From assembly GCA_937920635.1 (NCBI GenBank), contig CAKZUE010000015.1, positions 33,122 through 97,121 on the forward strand: DNA of 64,000 bases, in the 5' to 3' direction. This document shows, in pieces, positions 1 to 9,442 of the stretch (within the stretch, counting starts at the first letter, position 1; each line of letters opens with the position of its first letter). A program made the translations under genes and the position numbers. Source of the stretch: an uncultured Bryobacteraceae bacterium. GTDB taxonomy: Bacteria; Acidobacteriota; Terriglobia; Bryobacterales; Bryobacteraceae. A model generated the notes under the pieces. That model had not been told where the DNA came from and ran no database searches. It saw nothing but the letters and a program-made list of their open reading frames with translations.

Positions 1-1
1 G

Positions 2-1225
2 CGGCTGGTGCTCCGGGGCGGCTTCGGCATCGGCTTCAACGTGCAGCAGGCGGCGCCGCTGGCTGACGGACGCGCCAACCCTCCCTGGGCGACCAGCCTG
101 ACGCTGCTGGGCGCCAACATCCGTTACACGGCGCCCGACGATCCGCGGCAATTTTCGAACTGGCCGGCCAACCCTGCCGCCATCCAGACGTTCGACCCCA
201 ATACCGGCCTCCCGCTCACCGGAGCGCCGCTGACACTGTTCGGCTTTCCTCTGGCTCAAAAGAATCCCGCCACCTACCGCTACTCGCTGGATGCGCAGTA
301 CGAAGTGGTCAAAGGCTGGGTGGCCAGCGTCGGCTATCAGGGCAGCCAGAGCCGCCATCTCAGCATCCGGCGCGATCTGAACCTGCTCTATTACCCGAGC
401 CTGAACCCGCGCGTGAACCGGCTGTACTGGACGACAAACGAAGCCAATTCCAGTTACAACGCGCTGCTGACTCAATTGCAGCGGCGCTTCGGGCGCACCT
501 TTACCGTTGACGCCCAGTACCGGCTGAGCCGCATCACCGACGAGGGCTCGCAGGATTATTATTCGGGCGAGTATCCGTTCGAGCGGCGCGCGGCGCGCGG
601 GCCGGCGGATTTCGACGTCACGCACGACTTCAAGATCTGGGGCATATTCACCCCTCAACTGTTCCGCGGCAAGAGCCGGTGGCTGGAAAAGATCGCCGGC
701 GGCTGGTCTCTCAGCGGCATTCTGAACTGGAACTCGGGCTTCCCGTGGCATCCCACATACAGCAACACGGGTAACAACGTGGTGTATCGGAACAGCGGCT
801 ATGGCACGTTGCGGCCGGGTTCGTACAAGGGGGGCGCGGGCAGCGATTTCTCCAACGATACGTTCCGGACTCCCGGGGGCAATTTCCCGAAAGGGGCTCT
901 GGCGTATTTCACCGTGCCGGAGTGGTCGTCAGCGGGACGGCCCCCTGCGCCGGGCGTGGGGCGTAACAGCTTCCGCGGCCCGCGCTACCGCGCGGTGGAT
1001 GCCACGATCAGCAAAGCTTTCGCGCTACCGCAGACCAAGGCCTTCGGCGAGAGCGCCCGGCTCAACCTGCAGGTATTCCTGTTCAACGCCTTCAACCAGT
1101 TGAACCTGACGGGCGTCAATACGATCATCAGCACCGACGGCCTCAACAGCAACCCTCAGTTCGGGATGTCGCAGGGCGCTTTCGCCGGACGCATCGTCGA
1201 GCTGCAGGCGCGGTTCAGCTTCTGA
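2..1225 (+). CDS. TonB-dependent receptor, Oar-like, C-terminal part (5' end outside window)
   Basis: The reading frame is open from the window edge, so only about the last 407 residues are present; the N-terminal regulatory domain and plug lie to the left. The visible part is outer-membrane beta-barrel: VLRGGFGIGF near the start, many Tyr/Trp/Arg strands, QRRFGRTFTVDAQYRLS, ISKAFALP and a late LNLQVFLFNAFNQLNLTG segment. It ends in RFSF with a terminal Phe, the usual C-terminal signature for outer-membrane assembly. These features match the large Oar/carboxypeptidase-regulatory receptors of Acidobacteria, thought to import oligosaccharides or other large substrates using TonB energy. The substrate is unknown; the next gene is a glucoamylase-like exported enzyme, so carbohydrate is a reasonable guess. 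Confidence 0.85.
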   Translation, partial: RLVLRGGFGIGFNVQQAAPLADGRANPPWATSLTLLGANIRYTAPDDPRQFSNWPANPAAIQTFDPNTGLPLTGAPLTLFGFPLAQKNPATYRYSLDAQYEVVKGWVASVGYQGSQSRHLSIRRDLNLLYYPSLNPRVNRLYWTTNEANSSYNALLTQLQRRFGRTFTVDAQYRLSRITDEGSQDYYSGEYPFERRAARGPADFDVTHDFKIWGIFTPQLFRGKSRWLEKIAGGWSLSGILNWNSGFPWHPTYSNTGNNVVYRNSGYGTLRPGSYKGGAGSDFSNDTFRTPGGNFPKGALAYFTVPEWSSAGRPPAPGVGRNSFRGPRYRAVDATISKAFALPQTKAFGESARLNLQVFLFNAFNQLNLTGVNTIISTDGLNSNPQFGMSQGAFAGRIVELQARFSF

Positions 1226-1469
1226 GCCGCTCTGGTTTCCGCCACAGGCAGCGCGGCCAGAGACGGCTTCCGCCTGCCTGCCGCGCGGAGACCGAGGCTC
1301 GCATCGAGACCGCGGAAACAACCGGCCGCGCCGGGCATGGGGCCGGGCGATCAGCCATTGGGTTCGGGCGCGGACCCGCGGCCGCCTCTTGTCACTTGCG
1401 GGCGGCCGCCAGTGGCCGCGCTCGTGGAAGCAGACGAAATCAACCACATTCAGCAGGAGAGGCCGACAC

Positions 1470-2741
1470 ATGGAGTATACCCGCCGGCAGGCGATCATGA
1501 CGATCCCGGGCCTTGCCTGGGCTGCGAAACCCGCCCACAAGCTTTCCCGCGCCGAAGAAGAATTCCTGGAAGACCTGTCGCGGCGCAGCTTCCTGTATTT
1601 CTGGGAGCAGGCGGACGCGAAAACGGGCCTGGTGAGGGATCGCGCGCTGGCTGATTCCGCCGAACCCGATGCCCGGCCATGGGCGTCGAGCGCCGCTACG
1701 GGGTTCGGCCTCTCCGGGCTCTGCATCGCCGCCGAGAGGGGCTGGATTCCACGCGGGCAGGCGCGCCAGCGCGCGCTGGCCACGGTGCGCTACTACGCCG
1801 AGGAGTCCTACCACAAGAACGGCTGGTTTTATCATTTCGTCCACTGTTCGACCGGGGAGCGCCGGGGCACGAGCGAGATTTCGAGCATCGACACGGCGCT
1901 GCTTCTGGCAGGCATGCTCACCGCGCGGCAGTATTTCCGCGAGGAGCCCGCGATCGGCCGGTACGCCATGAAAATCTGGAGCCGCATGGATCTGCAATGG
2001 ATGCTGAACGGCGATCCGAATTTCCTGTCGATGTCATGGCGCCCGGAAAAGGGATTCAGCGAACACCGCTGGCGCCGCCATAATGAACTGGGAATTCTCA
2101 GCCTGTTGGCCATCGCCGCCCCGGAAAAACCCCTTCCGCCGGATACATGGTACGCCTGGGAACGCCCGGTGATCACCTACGGCGGCTACACATACATCAA
2201 CGGCGCCCCCACCCTGTTCACGCACCAGTATTCTCACGCTTGGATCGATTTCCGCGGCCGCCGCGAGCGGCAGCCGCCGCACACGGACTGGTTCGAGAAC
2301 TCGGTCCGCGCCACGTATGCCCACCGGCAGTTCTGCCTGGACCTCGCGCAAGAATTTCCCGGCTGTTATTCAGAAAATTTGTGGGGAATTACTGCGTCTG
2401 ACACCCGGAAAGGATACCGCGCCTGGGGAGGGCCGCCGCGCCGCGGAGAGATCGACGGCAGCATCGTGCCCTGCGCGGCGGGCGGCTCGCTGATGTTCGC
2501 GCCGGAGATCTGCCTGCCCGCGCTGATGGCCATGAAGGAAAAATTCGGCGGGCGCATTTACAAGCGCTACGGCTTCGTCGACGCCTTCCATCCGGTGGAC
2601 GGCTGGACGAACCCCGACGTGATCGGCATCGACGTGGGCATCACGCTGCTGAGCGCCGAGAACCTGCGGTCGGGGAAGGTATGGAGATGGTTCATGGCGA
2701 ACCCCCAGATCCGAAGAGCCATGCATCAGCTATTCCGCTGA
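1470..2741 (+). CDS. Tat-exported glucoamylase-family protein
   Basis: 423 residues. The ATG at 1470 is chosen over longer in-frame starts because AGGAGAGG lies 7-8 nt upstream and it begins a twin-arginine-like leader, MEYTRRQAIMTIPGLAWA. The mature part starts with EEEFLEDLSRRSFLYFWEQA and continues with GFGLSGLCIAAERGW, GFSEHRWRRHNELG, APTLFTHQYSHAWIDF and GIDVGITLLSAENLRSG. This is the pattern of the bacterial glucoamylase-like family (Pfam Glycoamylase, PF10091), an (alpha/alpha)-barrel expected to act on glucans in the periplasm. Family membership is from recognised motifs; the substrate is inferred. It is convergent with the MFS gene, whose stop is 16 nt away. About 245 bp separate it from the upstream receptor, with no clear terminator seen. 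Confidence 0.82.
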   Translation: MEYTRRQAIMTIPGLAWAAKPAHKLSRAEEEFLEDLSRRSFLYFWEQADAKTGLVRDRALADSAEPDARPWASSAATGFGLSGLCIAAERGWIPRGQARQRALATVRYYAEESYHKNGWFYHFVHCSTGERRGTSEISSIDTALLLAGMLTARQYFREEPAIGRYAMKIWSRMDLQWMLNGDPNFLSMSWRPEKGFSEHRWRRHNELGILSLLAIAAPEKPLPPDTWYAWERPVITYGGYTYINGAPTLFTHQYSHAWIDFRGRRERQPPHTDWFENSVRATYAHRQFCLDLAQEFPGCYSENLWGITASDTRKGYRAWGGPPRRGEIDGSIVPCAAGGSLMFAPEICLPALMAMKEKFGGRIYKRYGFVDAFHPVDGWTNPDVIGIDVGITLLSAENLRSGKVWRWFMANPQIRRAMHQLFR

Positions 2742-2757
2742 ATGACGGCCCGGCAGC

Positions 2758-3912
2758 TCAACCGCGCTTCCGGAACAGAACCGCCAGCAGGACGGCTGTG
2801 AAGATGGGAACGGCCATGCCGGCGGCGGCGGTGCCGGCCAGATCCATCACAACGCCGGCGGCGGGAGGGATGGCGGCGCCGCCCAGGGCCGAGCTGGCAA
2901 AGACGGCGCCGAGCCGCCGGCCGGCCGCCGCTCCCGATTTCCGGTAATAGGCGGCCACGGCCAGCGGGAATACCGGGCCGAGCCCGAAACCTGCGGCGGC
3001 CGCTCCGGCCCACAGCAACTCCAGCCGGCCGCCAGTGGCGGCCGCAAGCGCGCCGGCAAGGAACAACGCCAGGCCTGCCTGGATGCAGGCCCCGGGCGGC
3101 ACGCGCCGTATTGCAACGGCAACCAAAGCGCGGGCCGCCAGCAACGAGGCCCAGAAGACCGATACGGCCAGCCCGCCCGCTGGGGCGTTCCGGCCATAGG
3201 CCTGCATGGCGAGCAGCGGCAACCAGCCGCTGAACGCGTTTTCCGTGCCCACGTACAGGAACAGTGCCGCTGCCGAAACCCAGGCGGCCCCCGAAGCGGC
3301 GGCCGCCGGGCTGCGGGAGGCGTCTTCGGCGACTGGCCGGAGGCGTTCCTTGGCGCAGCCGCCACCCTGAAGGCCCGCCGCAAACACGAGTGCGGCCGCC
3401 AGCGCCATCCACGTGGCTTCCAGCGACCACCGGGTCATCGAGAATGCGACCGCCGCGGGCCCCAGCACTGCGCCCAGCCCCCAGGCCAGGTTCAGCCTGA
3501 CAAGCGAGAATTCGACCGCGTGGCCGCCCGCGCCGGCGGCCCATGCGTTCGCTGCGGGAACGTTGAGGCCGATTCCGGCGCCGTAGAGGGCCACGGCGGC
3601 CAGCGCCAGTGGCGGCGGACCCCATGGGGCAAGCGCGACGCCAGCCGCCATAAGCAGAAGCGACAGGCGGAAGACCCGCGGATAGCCGAACCGGGCTGCG
3701 GCTCGTCCGATGCCCAGCGTGCCGGTCAAAGCGGCTGCAAACTGTGCGGGGAAAAATAGGCCCGCTATGGATTCGCTCAGGCTCCACCGGCGCGCCGCTT
3801 CGGCCACAAACGGGCCGATCAGGGCGGTGACGGCGCCCGTGAGCACGAAGGCGGCGCACAGACGCACCAGCGGCTTGCCGCGGGGCGGTGGATCGTCCCG
3901 GGGGTCATGCAT
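2758..3912 (-). CDS. MFS transporter
   Basis: 384 residues, about 11-12 hydrophobic segments, with a short cytoplasmic N-terminus (MHDPRDDPPPRGKPLVRL). Typical major-facilitator features are the GIGRAAARFGYPRV loop between segments 2 and 3 (MFS motif A-like G-x-x-x-D/R-x-x-G-R region), the charged central loop after GGGCAKERLRPVAEDA, and a C-terminal half ending FRKRG. The start codon overlaps the end of the lacI-type gene by 8 bp, so the two are probably translated together from one mRNA. With the LacI regulator and the nearby aldo/keto reductase this suggests sugar or sugar-acid transport; the substrate cannot be read from the sequence. Confidence 0.85.
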   Translation of the reverse strand: MHDPRDDPPPRGKPLVRLCAAFVLTGAVTALIGPFVAEAARRWSLSESIAGLFFPAQFAAALTGTLGIGRAAARFGYPRVFRLSLLLMAAGVALAPWGPPPLALAAVALYGAGIGLNVPAANAWAAGAGGHAVEFSLVRLNLAWGLGAVLGPAAVAFSMTRWSLEATWMALAAALVFAAGLQGGGCAKERLRPVAEDASRSPAAAASGAAWVSAAALFLYVGTENAFSGWLPLLAMQAYGRNAPAGGLAVSVFWASLLAARALVAVAIRRVPPGACIQAGLALFLAGALAAATGGRLELLWAGAAAAGFGLGPVFPLAVAAYYRKSGAAAGRRLGAVFASSALGGAAIPPAAGVVMDLAGTAAAGMAVPIFTAVLLAVLFRKRG

Positions 3913-4975
3913 GGCTGCCGGCGCCGGAAGGCGGGGCCGTCGATTCGCGCACGACCAGGCGGGGATGGACCCGGATGATGTCCGGCATCCCCTGCTCGGC
4001 GCCCGCTGCGATACGCTGCAACATGACCTCCGCAGCTATGCGCCCCATCTCCTCCAGGGGCTGCTGGATGGTGGTCAAGGCCGGCACATGGTAGGACGCT
4101 TCCCAGATGTCGTCGAAGCCGATGACGGAAACGTCCTCGGGAACGCGAAACCCCGCCTCGCGCAGAGCGCGAATCGCGCCGAATGCGGAGATGTCATTGA
4201 ACGAAAACAAGGCCGTGAAATGCGCGCGCCGATCGAGCAACGTCCGGGTGGCCAGGCAGCCTGTGTCGGGCAGGGGCGAGTCTCCTTCCAGTTGCGAAAC
4301 GCGCTCCTCGGGGATCACCAGGCCCATCCCCCTGGCAGCTCGCTGAATCGCCTGCCACCGCACTTCCGTATCCGAGCTGAAGCTTTGACCCTTGATGATG
4401 GCGATCTCCCGGTGTCCGAGCCGCTTCAGATGTTCGAGGGCGAGTCTCGCGGCCTCGTCGTGATCCAGTTCAATATTGACCACGCCCGGAAGCGTCCTGT
4501 GGCCGGAAACGGCCACGACGGGAACGGGCGGCTGCTGTTCCAGCGGCGTGTCCACAGCGATGATGCCCTCGACGCAGCGCTCATACAGCAGCATCGGGCG
4601 CTCTTCGACCAGATCCGGGCGGTGATGGTGCGTGGCCACGAGGCAAAGATAGCGCGCCTCCAGGAGGCGCTGCTCGATGCCGGCCAGCACTTGAGCGGAA
4701 TAGCCGTCGCTGAGTTCGGGCACCAGGACGCCGATCGAGAACGTTCTCTGGGACCGGAGTGAGCGCGCCAAGAAATTCGGGCGGTAATTGTATTTTCTGA
4801 CCGCTTCCAGAATTCTGTCTTTCGTCGCCTTCGGGATGGAGCGGGCGGCGTGGGAGCGGTTCAAAACCAGGGAAATCGTCGTGGCCGAAAGCCCGAGAAT
4901 ACCGGCAAGTTCCTTCAGGGTGATATTCCTGGCGGCGCCGGATCCGGGCAGGTCTCCCTGGTCTCTACTGGACAC
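3905..4975 (-). CDS. LacI-family transcriptional regulator
   Basis: 356 residues from a GTG at 4975. No ATG precedes the DNA-binding domain in frame, and the frame upstream of this GTG has no family character. The N-terminal helix-turn-helix is NITLKELAGILGLSATTISL followed by a hinge-helix region with YNYRPNFLARSLRS. The effector domain has the periplasmic-binding-protein-like run RTFSIGVLVPELSDGY, LGHREIAIIKG, ALFSFNDISAFGAIRAL and the hallmark VSVIGFDDI. It should repress or activate a sugar operon. Its 3' end overlaps the MFS gene by 8 bp, and an exported aldo/keto reductase is transcribed divergently, so both are likely targets. The Shine-Dalgarno is weak (GGTGGGATA). No clear LacI-type palindrome was found upstream. 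Confidence 0.88.
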   Translation of the reverse strand: MSSRDQGDLPGSGAARNITLKELAGILGLSATTISLVLNRSHAARSIPKATKDRILEAVRKYNYRPNFLARSLRSQRTFSIGVLVPELSDGYSAQVLAGIEQRLLEARYLCLVATHHHRPDLVEERPMLLYERCVEGIIAVDTPLEQQPPVPVVAVSGHRTLPGVVNIELDHDEAARLALEHLKRLGHREIAIIKGQSFSSDTEVRWQAIQRAARGMGLVIPEERVSQLEGDSPLPDTGCLATRTLLDRRAHFTALFSFNDISAFGAIRALREAGFRVPEDVSVIGFDDIWEASYHVPALTTIQQPLEEMGRIAAEVMLQRIAAGAEQGMPDIIRVHPRLVVRESTAPPSGAGSHA

Positions 4976-5248
4976 ATTTGAGTATCCCACCGCAAGACGG
5001 CAATCTTCAACACTGCGGGCCACCAGGCCCGCGCACTGGCCGCGCCGCCGGCCAGCGCATCCGCGAGCGGCTCGAGACGGTTCGCAAATGGAAAGACGCG
5101 CGGCGCCGCGGGGAGCCGCTGGAGACGCCCTGACAGGATCCAGCCTGGTGGACTGGAACCGGGAAGCGATTGAAGCCGCCTGGCGATCGGCCCGCTGTTG
5201 CGCAGGCGCGGTTCGCATAGAATGGCTGCGGAGGTCTCGGGGCCATCG

Positions 5249-6223
5249 ATGAGGATCAACCGCAGAGAACTGTTTTCCGCAGGCGCCGCGTTGGCGGCTG
5301 CCCGCACGGCATATGCAGCGCAGGGCGGCGGCATTCCCACGCGCCCTCTGGGCAGGACGGGCGTCCACGTGTCCGTTCTGGGACTGGGCGGGCACCATCA
5401 GGCGCGTCCGAAGGATGAGAACGAATCGATCCGGCTGGTGCATGCCGCCGTCGACGCCGGCATCACGTTCATGGACAACGCCTGGGACTACCACAACGGG
5501 CGCGCCGAAGAGGTGATGGGCAGGGCGCTCGAGATGGACGGCTACCGCAAACGCGTCTTCCTGATGACGAAGGTGTGCGCCCGGGACTATACAGGGGCGA
5601 TGCAGCATCTCGAGGACAGCCTGCGGCGGCTGCGCACCGACTGGATCGACCTGTGGCAATTCCACGAGTGCAACTACCATAACGATCCGGAATTTCTGAC
5701 GGAACAGGGCGGATTGCGGGCGGCATTGGAGGCGAAAAAGCAGGGGAAAGTGCGCTTTCTCGGATTTACCGGCCACAAGCACCCGCGCATCCACCGCAAG
5801 ATGCTGGCGCTGGATTTTCCCTGGGACGCCTGCCAGATGCCCATCAACATCATGGACCACAGCTTCGAAAGCTTCCGGCACGAGGTCGTGCCCGAGTGCG
5901 AGCGGCGCGGCATCGGAGTGATCGGCATGAAGGGCTGCGGCGGCGACGGGCGGATGCTGGCCGACGGGGTGGTGACGGTGGAGGAGTGCTACCGCTACTT
6001 CCTCTCGCAGCCGGTGAGCGTCCAGGTGGTGGGGCTGGCCTCGATGGAGGATCTCGAAAGAGCGGTGAAAATTGCGCGCAGTTTCCAGCCGCTCACGATG
6101 GCGGAGATGAACGCGTTGCTGAAGCGCGTGCATGAAGTGAGCGGCGACGGCCGCTACGAGCATTTCAAAACGACGCAGCGCTTCGACGCGGGGCTGCACC
6201 GGAAGCAGCACGGGTTCTCGTAA
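5249..6223 (+). CDS. Tat-exported aldo/keto reductase
   Basis: 324 residues from the ATG at 5249, which opens a twin-arginine leader (MRINRRELFSAGAALAAA); an upstream ATG at 5222 would bury it. GGAGG at 5230-5234 is rather far (14 nt). The body has aldo/keto reductase marks: RPLGRTGVHVSVLGLGG, ITFMDNAWDYHNGRAEEVMG (catalytic Asp and Tyr), VFLMTKVCA (Lys), WIDLWQFHEC (His), and GVIGMKGCGG. It is an (alpha/beta)8 NAD(P)H oxidoreductase; Tat export fits a cofactor-loaded enzyme. Divergent from the LacI-MFS pair across 273 bp, it may oxidise or reduce the sugar handled there. The physiological substrate is unknown. Confidence 0.85.
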   Translation: MRINRRELFSAGAALAAARTAYAAQGGGIPTRPLGRTGVHVSVLGLGGHHQARPKDENESIRLVHAAVDAGITFMDNAWDYHNGRAEEVMGRALEMDGYRKRVFLMTKVCARDYTGAMQHLEDSLRRLRTDWIDLWQFHECNYHNDPEFLTEQGGLRAALEAKKQGKVRFLGFTGHKHPRIHRKMLALDFPWDACQMPINIMDHSFESFRHEVVPECERRGIGVIGMKGCGGDGRMLADGVVTVEECYRYFLSQPVSVQVVGLASMEDLERAVKIARSFQPLTMAEMNALLKRVHEVSGDGRYEHFKTTQRFDAGLHRKQHGFS

Positions 6224-6236
6224 GCGGGAAGGGGGA

Positions 6237-8087
6237 TCAGGCCAGGCCCATTCGCGCCAGCAGCAGCCTGCCCCGCGTGGTGGCCCTCTGTTCGGCGAAG
6301 CGTGGATCGACGCGGAACCAGGCTATGGCGATTTCTCGCTTCGCCAGCGATTCCTCGAGCAGATCCAGCGAGGCGGGCGTGTCTCCGCGGCCGGCGGCCA
6401 GGAGGGCGCGGAGGTAGGCCATGCGGTCCAGGCGGCAGCGCGCGGCCACATCACGGGCCCGCGCGGTCTGGCCGGCGCGGAACAGGGCGTGGGCCAGCGC
6501 GGCGGCAGCGCGGTGGTCGTCGGGTTCGGCTTCCACCAGAGGCTCGAGCCGGCGGATCGCCTCCTGTGGGCCGCCCATCTGTTCGAGCGCGAGCGACTCG
6601 ATCCAGGCGCCGGTGCGGTCGCCGGGGGATTTGTCGAGAATCCGGCGCATGTGGGCGAGCGTCTTGTCGAACTTGTTGCGGTGGTATTCCAGCATGGCCG
6701 CGGCATAGGCGGCCAGGCGGTGGCCGGGCAGCACGGCGGCCAGGGCATCAAAATAAGGAGCCGCCTCGTCGGCGCGGCCAGCGATGGCCTGGGAATCGGA
6801 AAAATAGCGGACCTGTTCCAGGCGCAGCGGCGCGGCGTTCATCGCCAAACGGAACGAATCCGCGGCCGGCAGAAACTGCCAGTCGCGGAAGAACCGGACG
6901 TAACCGAGGTTGAAGTGGGCCTTCCAGATGCGCGGGTCGAGGGCGACGGCCCGCTCGGCCGCTTCTTTCGCGCGCGCGAAGAGCCGGGGATCGTAAGCGG
7001 CGGCCAGGACGCTCAGCCAGGCCAGTTGGGCGTGTGCGGCGGCGAAGGAAGGCGCCATGGCGGCCACCCGCTCCAGCCGCGCCACGCCGGAGAGCAGTTC
7101 CTCGAGCGGCCAGGCCTGGTCCAGCTCCCGGGTGGTGAGCAACAGCGAATCGCGCCCTTTGCGGAATTCCGCCAGGACCTCTCCATAGAGCTGGCGGGCG
7201 GGCGCGGGAACGCGGCGGGCCTCCTCGCGCGCCTGCCTGAGGGCGGCGGCCAGGCGGGGCGCGAAGGCGGCCGCACCCTGCCGGCCCGACACCGTCTCCA
7301 ATTCGCCCCACACAGCCAGGGTGGTGATCTCCGTGGCGATGACACCGGCCTCGGCCACCAGCACCGCCTGCGGGGACGCGTCTCCGCGCATGCCGGCCAG
7401 CACCATGCCGTAGCACTCAGCCGGCACCCCCCCGCCAGCCGGCTGCAACTCCTGAAGAGATCCGGTCAGACTGATGGAAAAGCGTTCCCGCCGGCGGCCT
7501 AACTCGTGGGCCAGCGCCAGCCGGAAGCGGTCCGCGGCATCGCCGGACTGGGAGGATCCCGTGCCCAGATGCAACAGCGCCAGTTCTTCACGGCGCCAGC
7601 CCTTCCACTGGTTCCAGCCGGCCCATGCCGCCAGCGCGCCGCCGGCAGCGGCTCCGGCCAGCCAGTACCGGCGGGAGGACTGCGGCTGTCCGGGCGGCGG
7701 GGCTTGAGCAGCGGGCGGCGCCGCTGCGGCCTGTGGTTCGGAGCGGAAGCGGAAGGCGGGCACATATCCGCCCTTGGGCAGTTCGATGCGAACCTCAGGG
7801 GGAGCGGCGAGGCTGCGGTAGTACTCCTCCAGCCTGCTGCGGAGCCGTGTCGCCTCCACGCGCACAATGGAGTCAATCTTGGGGTCGAAATCCGCGTCCC
7901 GCTGGTAGGCCTCGGTGGCGATGACGAATTCCTTGATCTCGTCCGCCCGGCCTTCCAGAGCCATCTCCACGACCAGGCGCAGGAACGCGGACAGCCGCGG
8001 CGTGGCCTGGAACTGCGGGCTGGCCAGCAGGCGGGCCAGTTCCTGGCGGACGGCCAGGATTTGTTCTTGCGGCTGCGACGCGCCCAT
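6237..8087 (-). CDS. membrane-anchored TPR protein with acidobacterial regulator-type N-terminal domain
   Basis: 616 residues. Residues 10-112 form a domain I recognise from acidobacterial and proteobacterial TPR/adenylate-cyclase-like proteins: LASPQF, RLSAFLRLVVEMALEGRADE, IKEFVIATEAYQRDADFDPK, IDSIVRVEATRLRSRLEEYY, LPKGGYVPAF. An Ala/Pro linker follows, then one transmembrane helix at about 141-158 (YWLAGAAAGGALAAWAGW). The C-terminal half has TPR-like helices (RLERVAAMAPSFAAAHAQLA, YRNKFDKTLAHMRR-type repeats). This resembles CadC/TolB-type one-component signalling or scaffold proteins, but no canonical DNA-binding helix is obvious. It is divergent from the PEP-CTERM-like gene, with a dyad-rich 126-bp interval that could bind a regulator. 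The function is unproven. Confidence 0.72.
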   Translation of the reverse strand: MGASQPQEQILAVRQELARLLASPQFQATPRLSAFLRLVVEMALEGRADEIKEFVIATEAYQRDADFDPKIDSIVRVEATRLRSRLEEYYRSLAAPPEVRIELPKGGYVPAFRFRSEPQAAAAPPAAQAPPPGQPQSSRRYWLAGAAAGGALAAWAGWNQWKGWRREELALLHLGTGSSQSGDAADRFRLALAHELGRRRERFSISLTGSLQELQPAGGGVPAECYGMVLAGMRGDASPQAVLVAEAGVIATEITTLAVWGELETVSGRQGAAAFAPRLAAALRQAREEARRVPAPARQLYGEVLAEFRKGRDSLLLTTRELDQAWPLEELLSGVARLERVAAMAPSFAAAHAQLAWLSVLAAAYDPRLFARAKEAAERAVALDPRIWKAHFNLGYVRFFRDWQFLPAADSFRLAMNAAPLRLEQVRYFSDSQAIAGRADEAAPYFDALAAVLPGHRLAAYAAAMLEYHRNKFDKTLAHMRRILDKSPGDRTGAWIESLALEQMGGPQEAIRRLEPLVEAEPDDHRAAAALAHALFRAGQTARARDVAARCRLDRMAYLRALLAAGRGDTPASLDLLEESLAKREIAIAWFRVDPRFAEQRATTRGRLLLARMGLA

Positions 8088-8104
8088 GCCGTTGATTCTT
8101 CAAT

Positions 8105-8124
8105 GTTACCCGCTGTTACGTAAC
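8105..8124. promoter_or_regulatory. candidate operator: GTTAC direct repeat plus palindrome
   Basis: In the 126-bp divergent interval, GTTAC occurs at 8105-8109 and 8115-8119, exactly one helical turn apart. The second copy continues into a perfect 10-bp palindrome, GTTACGTAAC (8115-8124). A second dyad, GGATCG-N6-CGATCC, lies at 8148-8165. The spacing suits a dimeric regulator acting on one or both flanking genes. This is pattern-based only. Confidence 0.35.
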
Positions 8125-8213
8125 CCCGGCGGCGTCATTTCTAACTTGGATCGAGGGCGCGATCCACCGCAGACTGGGAAGGTCTCATTGAGCCGGGAGG
8201 AGGAAAGGACGCA

Positions 8214-9422
8214 ATGACCGTTTGGATGCGATTGCGGATTCGACTGCAGCGCCACTGCACGATGGCAGCCTGCTGTCTCATGATGGGGGGCGTGGCGGCG
8301 CGGGCCGATGTGCTGCGCGGTTTTGAGATGACGGTGGAAGCCGCCAGCGACAGTTACGGAATCTTTCATTCTCTGACGACGCAGGTCAATGCGCTGGCAT
8401 CGCCCTACACGTATTCCTATGCCAGCGCGAACGCCGCCACCGGAACCAACACTGGCCTCACTCTCCCTGCCCAGTTTATCCCCTCTTTCCCCGCCATCAG
8501 TGTCATTCCGGGCCAGGGCACAAGGTCAGGAGCCGTGGTGTCGCCAGACCCTTTCTATGTGCGCACGGGGGCTTATGTGAAAACGCCCGATGCAGATCCA
8601 TCTGAATCGGGCAGGGCCGCAGCCAGCGTATATTTCGGGGATGTGATCCGCGTCAACGGGCCGGCACAACCTGCTGTGCCAGTGCAGTTCAAGGCGGAGT
8701 GGGAATTAAGCATTGCGGTGCAGTTTCCGTCCTCCTTCGCGGCATCCGCCCTGGGCATTTACGCTTCGTTGGGCGAATACCCGCAACTCGACGTCGGAAT
8801 TCTCCGGTATTTCTTCCTGCTGGGGCTGGAGAACGGAATTCCCCTTCCAGGCGGCGGGTGCGATCCGGGAGCAGAGAGTCCCTGTTTCATCGAGTACGAA
8901 GGTCCGGCCTCGCTTTTCTCGACATCGTATCAAAAGGAGTTTCGATTGGATGGCCAAATCGTCGAACACCCGTTCGAGGGGCTCATCTGGCAGAGGAGCA
9001 GCGTGACGAATGAGTCGCAGCAATCCGGCGACGGCACATATCAATTCCAGGGGGATCCCTTTCTCCTCGGCTCCCTGTCTTCCAACGTCCGGATCATCTG
9101 GACCCACACGGCGCTGCTGCCCGTAGACCAGGATCTGTACCTGAGCGGCGGCTGGGGCGGCATGGCCGATTGCGATGCGCCGGATTGCTACCTCAATTAC
9201 TACTCGCTCAACAGCGCGGCGCTCTCGATCCAGTTGCCCGAAGGATACTCTTTGTGGAGCGAGCAGGGTTACCGCTATCTGGGGCTGCTGGGCGAGCCGG
9301 AGGAGCCCGTGGCTGGCGAGGTTCCGTAGCCTGGCACCGCGCTGTTCACCGTGGCGGGCTTGTTCGCCGTGGCGGCTTTCGGCAGACGCAGGCTTTTCGG
9401 CTCGAACCCGCCGCGATCCTGA
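8214..9422 (+). pseudogene. secreted PEP-CTERM-type protein interrupted by an in-frame amber codon
   Basis: A strong Shine-Dalgarno (GGGAGGAGGAAAGG, 8195-8208) precedes the ATG at 8214. The first 371 codons encode a secreted protein with a signal peptide ending near VAARADVL and a beta-rich body of unknown function (GIFHSLTTQVNA, a Cys pair CDPGAESPC, WGGMADCDAPDCYLNY). Codon 372 is TAG (9327-9329), directly after Val-Pro. Read-through in the same frame gives PGTALFTVAGLFAVAAFGRR followed by RLFG and a TGA at 9420-9422. That is a textbook PEP-CTERM tail (VPEP, hydrophobic helix, Arg cluster) except that the Glu codon GAG is TAG. The product may be a released, unanchored 371-residue protein, a recent nonsense allele, or a read-through product. 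The body matches no family I can name. Confidence 0.75.
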
Positions 9423-9442
9423 CGTCCTGCCGGCCACATAAC

